From assembly GCA_003116995.1 (NCBI GenBank), contig BDSL01000079.1:248001-312000 (forward strand): a DNA stretch of 64,000 bases, given 5' to 3'. The notes below the pieces were generated by a model. The model saw only the letters and a program-made list of their open reading frames with translations, was not told the DNA's origin and did not search any database. The first letter of the stretch is position 1, and every line of letters starts with the position of its first letter. The DNA is from Yamagishiella unicocca. Lineage: Eukaryota; Chlorophyta; Chlorophyceae; Chlamydomonadales; Volvocaceae. The position numbers and the translations under genes are program-made. This document shows positions 24,305 through 32,838 of the stretch, piece after piece.

Positions 24305-24590
24305 TCAGGCCGGCTGCTGGCTCCGCGATGCCTGTGAGGATGTGGGCGTGGGGAAGGCAGACAACGACGGTGTTGTTGGTCGGCGGGGGCAGTTTGTTGG
24401 TTGTCATGCGAGGAGCAGTCAGGGTTGGCGTAGCATCCTTGTTATGAAGCCGGTGTCTGGGTGGGCGTTGGTTGGTGTTATGTATCCCCGTCACAGGAAC
24501 CACACTTACGGCGGCGCTTGATGGCGAGCGTAGCAGCAGTAGTCGATTGCGCCATTGATGCAGTTGTATGTGGTATGTACGTCACGGTTG
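24305..24590. promoter_or_regulatory. Unique 286-bp spacer between head-to-head gene copies
   Basis: This is the only non-duplicated sequence between the two divergent start codons, so it should hold the 5' UTRs and a shared or bidirectional promoter if both copies are expressed. On the minus strand an open frame runs through it into the left copy. On the plus strand several in-frame ATGs precede the right copy. No clear TATA element was identified. Confidence 0.45.
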
Positions 24591-27004
24591 GCATGGCTGA
24601 GGTCAGGCGTGTCCGTGCAGAGGCACCACGCAACAAGGCGATGTGTGTCGTCTCGCTGGCTGCTTCCGATCGGATGCCATCCGGAGCGCAGCTCACCGAG
24701 GTGGCGTCGGACATCCGGCCCAACAGCGGCGCCATCGGATCCTACCTGTCAAACCTCGGCGAGAGCATGCCTCCAGGCGCTGTCCTGGACGCCAAAGAAG
24801 CCATCGTGGATACCCTCCACGGTGCTGTATACGACGTCTGTCGTGACCAGGAAACACAGGAGCACAAGATCGCGCTCCCATGCCTGGACCTTCTCACGCT
24901 GCCCAGCGCCGCCGCTAACGCTCTCACGTGGCGCACACCTGTCTGCCTGGGCAGCAAACGTTACGTGCCGTGCGGTCACACGGCATCCCAGCGCATGCTA
25001 AGCTCCAACCTGAAGCCCTTGATTGCCTGCTTGCTGGCAGTGAATCGCTGGGGCACCCAGCGTGGCCACCTGAGGCCGAGCAGCTGCGGGGTGGAGGCGG
25101 GCACGGGCTTTGTCCTCGCTGGGGGATCGGTGGTCAATGCCCTGAGCCCTAGGGAGGAATGGCGTGATTTCATGGAGGCCGATGTCGACCTCTTCATCGT
25201 GGGTGCGGTTTCCCTTTCGGCTGCTGCTGCCATGCTCAAGGAGTTCCTGCTGCGGCTGGAGATGAGCACCCTTCCGATCCGCCACAACACGACCACCATC
25301 ACCGAGCGGACGCTCAACCTGTCCCTGGACACCCAGGCCGGTACGTGGCTTCTCACAGGCAGGCTGGGCTCTCAGAATAACAAGACACACTTTGCCTGCT
25401 GTGCCACCTATCCATTCACGCTCACTCGTCATATGCCCTACGTGCCTCTCCCCCTACTGCCGTGTCTATGTTCTACGTTCTATCTGCGTGGCGCTCCCTC
25501 ACCACCCTTCCCCGCTTGCCATTCCCCACTGATCCACTTGTACAGGCCCGCAGCACGTCCAGGTCACGCTGCGTCAATACCTCACGGAGCACGAGCTCCT
25601 ATCATCCTTCGACCTGTGTGCCGCCATGGCCCTCCTCCGCCCCTGCGGCTCTATCAGGGTCCACGAGCGGTGAGTAGTCGCCCACCAAGCAATCTGCCGT
25701 GCATAGATATAATCCTCCATGCCCAACTTGATTCCTACTGGTACTCTTCGGCGCGTGCGTCACCAGGCGCCGCCTTGCGTAATTAGCGTCTACCATATCC
25801 ACTGCGTGCTACCTGACGTGCTGCAAAAATGACAGGCTCCGGCCCCTTGATAGGCACACTGCCGTGCGTGCAAGCCTCTTCACGCCCAGTGCATCCTCCA
25901 TCCGCCCTGCCATGCATGCCGCCCGACTCCAATACACATACACACGCGAGCTCCTAATGCACCCCATACCTCCCTGCTCCACACAGGTTCCTGCGCTGCT
26001 GCGCCAGGGGCAGGCTGCAGTTCCTGCTGCCGCTTGACGACGTAGGACGGGTGTCAGACGCGCGCGCAATCAAGTACGCTGCGCGGGGCTTCCCGGTCGT
26101 CGGCCGCCTCCCGGATGGCCACCCGCAGCAGCCACGGCAGGGCGACGGCTCTGTGGGGGGCAACGTCCTCCTTCTCGCTAACTGTGTCTACAAGCGGGAC
26201 ACAATCCTGAAGATCTGCGAGGATATCATGCGCCACTGGTGGTTCCCGACGGGAATGGAGTGGCGCCTAGGCAGGGTGCCAAGCGAGACGCTGTGGCTCA
26301 TCGCCAACACAGTAGAGGTAGCGCAACCATTCGCGGGCGAAGTGCGATTGCGGATGTGAGGCAACCACGCAGCAACCAAGCCGGAAGCACCTGATTGCGA
26401 CGAGTGTGTTTGGGGATTAGGTTCATCAAATTTTCCGGTTTACTGCCTGCTAGGTTTCCTTATGCAAGCACTTTCCTAACACCGTAGGCGGCATCGGTGT
26501 GAGTCTTAAGGTTTCCGGCCAACATGACGTTTGACTGGTATCTTTCTTTCCGGCCAACTGGGTAATGGGATCGTACATTTCGGTCAGCATGTCTTTGAGA
26601 GAAAATGGCTTAGTTCACGAGCTTAGGCGGTAAAGCTCAGTAGGGAGCTCCGTTTCCGTGAATGCTTTCCCATACGTGGCTTTCCCAGACGTGTTTTCCA
26701 GGCGTCTTTTCTGAGTTGTGCCTTATTACTAGACCGTTCAGACTATTGCCATGCATTGCGTTGCGTATGTCCTGCTCCTCCGCGCTTGCGATGGCTACTG
26801 CTGCGAAGTCTTGTCTGCCTGCTTCCTTGTTATTCGCTGGGATAGTACGGCCTCAGCGTACTTCATCTTGTAAGACTATGCAATACTACTCTCCATACGG
26901 GACTACATCACAAACAATACGCTTGCTCCTCCACTCGCTTTCGGACATGGCACACTTCACCACACAACGCTATTATTTACACGACCATCTGCTTCACGAG
27001 GAAG
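24591..27004. repeat. Right arm of a 2.4-kb inverted repeat
   Basis: Mirror of 21891-24304, separated from it by a 286-bp unique spacer (24305-24590). It carries the plus-strand copy of the nucleotidyltransferase-like gene. A TGTAA signal about 510 nt after the stop (26869-26873) is mirrored at 22022-22026. Confidence 0.95.
24593..26359 (+). CDS. Nucleotidyltransferase-like protein, right palindrome copy
   Basis: Exons 24593-25340, 25546-25669 and 25987-26359 encode 414 residues. Residues about 175-190 carry AGGSVVNAL and about 198-208 carry ADVDLFIVG, a GG...DxD arrangement typical of nucleotidyltransferase-fold proteins. The next block, GPQHVQVTLRQYL then SSFDLCAAMALL, is the part expected to bear a third acidic residue. 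The C-terminal third includes RAIKYAARGFPVVGRLPDGH and WWFPTGMEWRLG. Both introns are GT-AG. In-frame ATGs at 24461, 24521 and 24575 could extend it upstream; 24593 was chosen because it is shared by both copies. It diverges head-to-head from the left copy. Function unknown. Confidence 0.72.
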
Positions 27005-27010
27005 ACGCTA

Positions 27011-27849
27011 CAGGTGGAGGCACCTATTATGGAACACCCCCTATCGTGGAACACTAATTATTTCTCCACAGCAGCTTCTCCTAAATTCACCAAATAATTT
27101 CACAAGAACCTTTATGATGTAATAGTAATGGTCAGAACCCTAAACGTGCGAAACCTGATAGCGACGGTTCCGGAGCGAAACGACCCCGCGGGACGTGGAT
27201 TGGATGCCTTTTTGGAGTCGGATTACCGTTCCGCGCAGTGACAGCCACAGTAACAACTAGCCAACAGACAAAATATATCATGTAAACTCGCGATCACCTT
27301 ACATATGCACTGGGGGCGCGGGGAGCAGGGGGGCCATGGCGGCGGGGGTCAAGGCACTGGGCAAGCGCGCGCGGAGAAAGCCCGCAAGACGGTTGGACGA
27401 GAACATAGGATATGACAGCAATAACGACACGGAGGTCGCGACGCCCAGATGACTGAGAGCCCGTAGCGAGAGGGGCGTGCGCACGGCCATGTCCTTGATA
27501 ATGTCGCCATCAGATCGGGGAACGCTAGGGATGCGTCCATTAGAATCAAATTAACGTTATACTTTACCTACAAATGCTGTTGTTTGTTTCTGGAACGTTA
27601 AGCAGCGCTTTCTGTGGCGTATGCGGACTGTTTTCGGGTGTTCCATAATAGGGGTACTTTCGGGAAAAATCAAAATTCTGTGCTCCCGAACGCATTGCCA
27701 AGGCTGTAACATAAATTTGCCCGCGTTCGTAGCCGTACAGAAGACTCTTAAAGCGACCATTCCTGCTAATCAGATGTAAATTTCGTGGAGTAATCGAACT
27801 ATGCGATCGTCGCAAAGTCAAAGTGTTCCATAATAGGTGCCTCCACCTG
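27011..27849. mobile_element. MITE-like element with 27-bp TIRs and TA target duplication
   Basis: The 27-bp sequence beginning CAGGTGGAGGCACC (27011-27037) is repeated inverted at 27823-27849, and both ends abut TA. The 839-bp interior has no convincing gene, but a further partial copy of the TIR-like TGTTCCATAATAGG occurs near 27640. TA duplication suggests Tc1/mariner-type mobilisation (inference). It starts 6 bp beyond the palindrome edge. Confidence 0.8.
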
Positions 27850-27902
27850 TACTGTGCTGCGTTTCGGCCATGTCTCCGCAAACTTCAGTAATCTACACTC
27901 AC

Positions 27903-28336
27903 CTGTGAGTGTTCGTCCGAAGACAGGTGCGCCGCCACCGCCAGAGGCTTCCCCGGCTGAACCCGACGCCGATGAGAACAAAGCCGCTACTGAGGTTCCA
28001 GCGGTCGAGCTCCAGAACTCCGTCAGCGCTGTAGCGTCTGTGATTAGGACGTTCACGACCGTAGTAAGAGCACCATGGACTCTGGATCCTGCATAATGAA
28101 AGCTTACCCGTGGAGCACACATGGCATATGAGGCGCTCGACGTCGTCCATGGTCCGCACCACGAACTTTGGCCTCCCTCGTGACCCCAGCGATGATGTGC
28201 CTAGCCGCAATACGTGCGCATTATTCCTTAGGTACTTACTACGCTGCGCAGGGTTCAGATCCGAACGAATTGCAGCTACGATGTCACTAGCTGCAATGGC
28301 TTGGTGGGCAGCAAAAGTAGTGTGAAAGGTGTCCAT
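27903..28336 (-). pseudogene. Two-exon 5' gene fragment of unknown function
   Basis: Exon 28108-28336 begins with ATG and reads MDTFHTTFAAHQ ... FVVRTMDDVERLICHVC. It ends at a GTAAGC donor, and in phase with 28037-27903 (CACAG acceptor) it continues as DATALTEFWSSTAGTSVA ... GAPVFGRTLT to a GTGAGT donor. The 121 codons have matched phases and good splice sites, so this was a real coding sequence. No downstream exon is visible before the MITE and palindrome, so it looks cut off. No family was recognised. Confidence 0.5.
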
Positions 28337-28571
28337 GCTTGCGGAGCTTTCACAGAAGTTCGCGAAGAGTCGCCATTACACGCTGCCTGTCGAAAGTGGG
28401 CTCAACTTCCTCTCAGCGTACAATACTGAAACCATACTGCAGGTATACAGTTTTGTCAACCTATGTCCTCGCATTAGCCTCATGCAATTATACGACATCT
28501 CTGGTGTACCCCTTTGTGACCGCATCGGCGGTACAGTCTACGGCCTCGGCACTCTGCATGCACAGCCTTGT

Positions 28572-29600
28572 CTACTTCCGCGCTTGAGCCGCTCTGGCTC
28601 CCCTGTAACACTCGCATTCTTTCACGTACGGGCTCGGCGTTTTTAAGCAGGGATTGGCATGACGAGCATCCTTCGCGCGGCTTCTCGACGTTCGCTTGTA
28701 TTTTTGTCTATTAGGGGTCTTCATTTTGCGTTGGGTCATGTGGATTTGCGCTCCGTGTGAGGTGCTCGTCCGACCCGTGTACATAGTCTTTATTCGGCAT
28801 CGGCGGTAGTTTCATACGGTCTCGTCTGGGGAAAATCTCGCTACAATGGTCGTCTCTCGTCTTTCGCCCTCTCTGGTACTGGCTGCTGGAGCTTGGGCGC
28901 GCTCTGGTGCTCGGCGGCGCTGGCGCCTCTGCTGATGGTCCTCGCTCCGGGCCGCGGCTCCTCCGCTCGCTACGCCTCGCGGACGGCTCCGTGCTCGTGG
29001 TCTTGCTCACGCTGAAGGCTCGGTTCTTGTGGAGGCAATGGACTCGACGGCTCGGTTCTGTGGGATGGCCATGGACCCGTTTCCGACTCGCTGTGGTGAC
29101 TCTCGCCCACGTTGCAGGCTTGGTTTTGGTGGCTCGTGTTCGACACGCTTCCCTACTCGGCGCGGATCTTGATTCGTGGCCTGACTAGCGGCTTGGGCTT
29201 TTGGCCCCCCCGTTGCGCTCTTGCGCATCGCTGCAGGCTTGGTATTTGGTGGCTCGTGTTCGGCACGCTTTCCCTACTCGGCGCGGGTCTTTTTCCCGTG
29301 GCCTTTGTAGCGGCCTGGCCTTTTGGCCCTCCCGGTGTGCTCTCGCGCATCGCTGCAGGCTTGGTGTTGGTGGCTCGTGGTAGGCACGCTTTCCCTACTG
29401 GGCGAGGCTCTTTCGCACTTGTAGTCGTTTTCGGTTTCCCTGTCGGCCTCGGTCCGGCTGCCTTTTCCCGACCAGTGAGGAGTGGTTTTGACTTCGTCCG
29501 GTGATCTGTGTTGTGGCCTGGCCCATTGGGCCCGCCTGGTTGCGCTTCCGCCCTTGAGCCGCTCTGGCTCCCCTGTAACACTCGCATTCTCCTTACTTGT
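28572..29600 (-). repeat. Dispersed repeat family with duplicated terminus
   Basis: The 46-bp block TTGAGCCGCTCTGGCTCCCC...CACTCGCATTCT occurs at 28572-28621 and again at 29544-29593. The same family recurs in reverse orientation at 60351-60590 and 62399-62600. Its terminus on the minus strand reads ATGCGAGTGTTACAGG. Between the two copies are three 120-bp tandem units. The open frames are biased and unlike any known protein. Confidence 0.65.
29060..29410. repeat. 120-bp tandem repeat, three degenerate units
   Basis: Units starting GCTGCAGGCTTGGT and containing GGCACGCTTTCCCTACT begin near 29111, 29231 and 29351. The period is a multiple of three, which keeps frames open and creates misleading ORFs. 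Confidence 0.75.
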
Positions 29601-29683
29601 AATACTCGCATTCTGCTTAATGACGTGTCAACGTGTGCCCACTACGATCTCTCACGATGTGGTAGTGTCGCTCTAAAGTGTGA

Positions 29684-29711
29684 TGTCACGCCAACTAACG
29701 TGGTGCTGTAC
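29684..29711 (+). repeat. Left 28-bp terminal inverted repeat
   Basis: The 28-bp block starts TGTCACGCCAACTAACG and its exact reverse complement is at 39701-39728. It is followed by two tandem 19-bp copies of ACGTGGTGCTGTACAGCTG (29698-29735). Confidence 0.75.
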
Positions 29712-29742
29712 AGCTGACGTGGTGCTGTACAGCTGACGTGAC

Positions 29743-30027
29743 GTGCGGGCGTGCGCAATACTCGCAGCGCGGGCGGAAGCCACCTGCGCCGCCCTGCTGC
29801 TGCTGTTGCTGCTGCTGATGGCAACTGCGTCTGCGCCAGCCACCAAGTGGCAAGCGGACCAGGGCCGGCGACAGCAGCCCCTCCAGCAGCAGCGTCAGCC
29901 GATCGCCCAGCAGCAGCAGCAGCAGCAGCAACCGGCGCAGGCGCATCACCTTCAGCAGCAGCAACAGCAGCAGCAGGGCGGCGCAGGTGGCTTCCGCCCG
30001 CGCTGCGAGTATTGCGCACGCCCGCAC
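29743..30027. repeat. 76-bp inverted duplication at the gypsy 5' end
   Basis: 29743-29818 is the exact reverse complement of 29952-30027, which encodes the zinc knuckle, with 133 bp between. The left arm is therefore not 5' leader but a back-folded copy of gag. Confidence 0.9.
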
Positions 30028-31377
30028 TCCGGGGTGTGCTTCATCCGCAACCCAGAGATGGCACCGCCCGGCTACCGGGCTCCCTCGGGTCTGCTCCAGG
30101 CAGCGTTTGACAACAACCTGCACGCATATCGGGCGCAGCAGAACGGCGGCGCTCAGCAGCAGCAGCCCGCACAGCAAGCCCAAGCGGCGCAGCAGCCCTC
30201 CGCAGCGGCCACGGCACATTTGGAGGATGACTTTGCGGAGGAGCTTTATGCGCCGGGCCACCCGGCGCTTGTCACGTATTGCGAGGCGTCCAGTCACAGC
30301 GAGTACAGCGCGAGCCCCCAGGGCTTCGGCGCAGCCTGTGCCACGCTCAAGAAGCAGCAGGTTCCCGTCAGCTTCACACCGGCGCCCATTCCGGAGCTTA
30401 AGTTCGATGTGCCCAAGACGCGCAAGATTCCCAGCGGCGTCGCCAAGGTAGGCAGCGTCCCGACGGTGGCGGCCAAAGTTAAGATAACCGTCCCGGTAGC
30501 CCTAAGCGGCTTAGCAGATCTCGAGGCGCGGCTCATGAAAGGGCTCGCGTCTGCGTTTGGCCAGTCGGCCTGGCAGCCGGGGTGGTCAGAGGAGCAGGAC
30601 AGCAGCCCGTCTGTGGCCCAGCCGCAGTCATCCGCCAGCAGCAGCGACGGCGAGCAGGCAGCGGTGGCAGCAACGGCCAAAGTAGAGCCGGCGGCGAAGC
30701 ACCACGCGGCCAACGATGTTGAATATTTTGTGAGTGGCGACCCCAAGGGCGCCTTCGACACCATCATCAGTCTCACGCCACAGCGCAAGCAGCAGCTGCT
30801 GGCAGCAGATGCAGAGGCCAGTCGCTATTTTGGCACACCTCAGCACATGTTTTACTATGCGGAGGGCAGTGTCAGCATCAGCAGCAAGGGCGGAAGCAGC
30901 ACTAGCTTCTTCCCACGCAGCCTGCGTGATCACAGCGCAACCATCAACCTGATCACGCAGGGGATGGTCGAGGCGTACGGGCTACCCGTGCGCCCCACAA
31001 GCAAGCAGCTAGCAACGGGCGGGGATCAGGTGGAGGTGACGCACGAGCTCGTCCACGAGCAGCTCAGCGTGTGCCTGCTGCCTGGGTCACGGCACTCAGT
31101 GCGCCTACCCATGACGCCCACGCTGGTCGTCAAGAACACACCGCTGTTCGACTTTTTGGCGTCCAACCCTCAGATGCACGTGGTGGCCGATTTCGTCACC
31201 ACCTATCCCGTGCCGCAGCTTCATTTCCGGCCCAACGTGCTGGAGCACCCAAAGCTGCTGGTCACGATCCTCATGCGCAACGCCCCAGGTGTGCGCCCCG
31301 CTTCGGTTAACTGCTTCGCCGCCTGCTGTTCCAGCTTCAGCGAGGCCATCGACACGAAGCTGGGGGGGGGGAAGTGA
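29819..31377 (+). pseudogene. Gypsy gag (CCHC) and protease-like region
   Basis: Open frame with Gln-rich stretches, a zinc knuckle CEYCARPHSGVC near 30000-30040, then about 450 residues. The latter include FPRSLRDHSATINLITQGMV at about 30910-30966, which sits where the retroviral-type protease active site should be but has DHSA instead of D-S/T-G-A. The frame stops at 31375-31377 just after a G10 run (31362-31371). The true gag N-terminus is missing. Confidence 0.7.
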
Positions 31378-32838
31378 CAGCAGCGGCGAGCCTCAGCAGC
31401 AGCAGAGCAGGAGCCCCAGCACGGTCAAGCCGTCGAGCTGCTCCTGCCACGCCTCATCAGCAGCAGAGCCCAGCGTTGGTGGCAAGCCCCAGCAGCATCT
31501 CACCAGCTCCGAGGTCATTAATCCGGCAAATGAATCCGCCCAGCACACGGACACGTTCAGCCCCAGCCCCGACTGCAGCAACGCGGCCAAGCCGCACGGT
31601 GGGGGTCTGATGGGCGAGCTTCAGCAGCAGACGAGCAGCAGCAAGCCGTCAAGCTGCTCCTGCTGCGCAGAGGAGCCCAGCGCGGATGGTAAGCCTCAGC
31701 AGCAGTCCATAGGCCCCGACACTGGCGATTCGGTCCACGCGAGCATGGGCGCCGCCAGCAACACGGTCAAGCCGTGCGGCGGCGTCCTGAGCTGTGTCGC
31801 TTGGCCTGTCACGTGGGCCAGCGGGCAAGCAAACAAGGTGGCTGAGGCGCTTCACCAGCAGCTCAGTAAGAAGGAGCCAGTCTACAAGGAGCCCGAGCGC
31901 CCAAGGCGTGAGGGTAAGCGCAAGAAGCGAGGAAGCCATCCGCAGCCCATTATCATCGGCGCCAAGCGCACCTGGTCAGCGGCGCTCTCACTCGTTCTTG
32001 TCACAGCCCTCCTGCTCGCGTTCTCCATCGGCGTCGGAGCCACCGGCGGTTCCCATTACGGTACGGAGGGGCTTCAGGCCATGCAGCAGGTTGAGGTGGT
32101 CGGTGCGGCTCTGCACGGCATTCCTTTCAGCTTCACGGGGAGCAGATCGAGCTCGCACTTAGGCTACGGCACTGGCCAAGCCAGCGCACTAGCCGCCGTC
32201 GATGGCTACTCTTTTGATGGCCACCTGGCGGCAACCGCCCATGAGTCTTATGAGAAGGACCCAGAGGGTGGCTGGATCTGGGGCAATGCGAGAGAATTCG
32301 ACCCTGCGCTCAAGGCGCAGCTTCAGGCGACGGTACGCGAGCATAAGGGCTCAGCGTTTGCTTACAGCATGGACGAGTTACCAGGGTATTGTGGTGATAT
32401 GGGGCCATTTCGGCTCAATCTAACAACCGCCAAGCCGGTCATCCAGTCGCCACGTCGCTACAGCCCCAAGGAGACCGAGATCATCCGTGAGAAGACGGCC
32501 GAGTTATTGAAGCCTGGCATATGTGTAGAATGGACTGGCCCTACGCTTGCCGCCGTCAACCCGGTCATCGCCGCCAAGAAGGACGAGGCCACCGGTCTCT
32601 GGACTGCGGCAGGCCCAGGATGGCCCAGGATTATCGTCCCGTCAACAAGGTGACTGAGCCGGACAAGTATGGTCTGCACCGTCCCGAGGACATTTTTCAG
32701 CGCGTTGGCAAAGCGCGTTTCTTTTCCAAGTTGGATATGCGCCAGGGCTTCCTTCAGATTCCAATTCATCCTGAGGATCAAGGCAAGACGGCGTTCTGGT
32801 GCGGCAACCGCCTTATCGCCTATACACGCATGCCCTAA
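31372..32838 (+). pseudogene. Gypsy linker, hydrophobic segment and RT N-terminal part
   Basis: After the G10 run the sense frame shifts. It reads a Ser/Gln/Cys-rich linker with repeated KPSSCSC units, a basic stretch, and a likely membrane span SLVLVTALLLAFSIGVGA (about 31990-32043). RT sequence follows (GMELGPFRLNL-type context, RRYSPKETEIIREK). A tandem duplication of GGCCCAGGAT (32612-32631) shifts the frame back, then MAQDYRPVNKV and FFSKLDMRQGFLQIPI continue RT. TAA at 32836-32838 interrupts the conserved MP-GLKNASAAFQ block. Confidence 0.75.

Noticed and set aside
21891..27004. Palindrome as an assembly or adapter-missed read artefact
   Set aside because: The arms differ at several positions and a unique 286-bp spacer separates them. 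It cannot be fully excluded without reads, so the check is listed in the finding.
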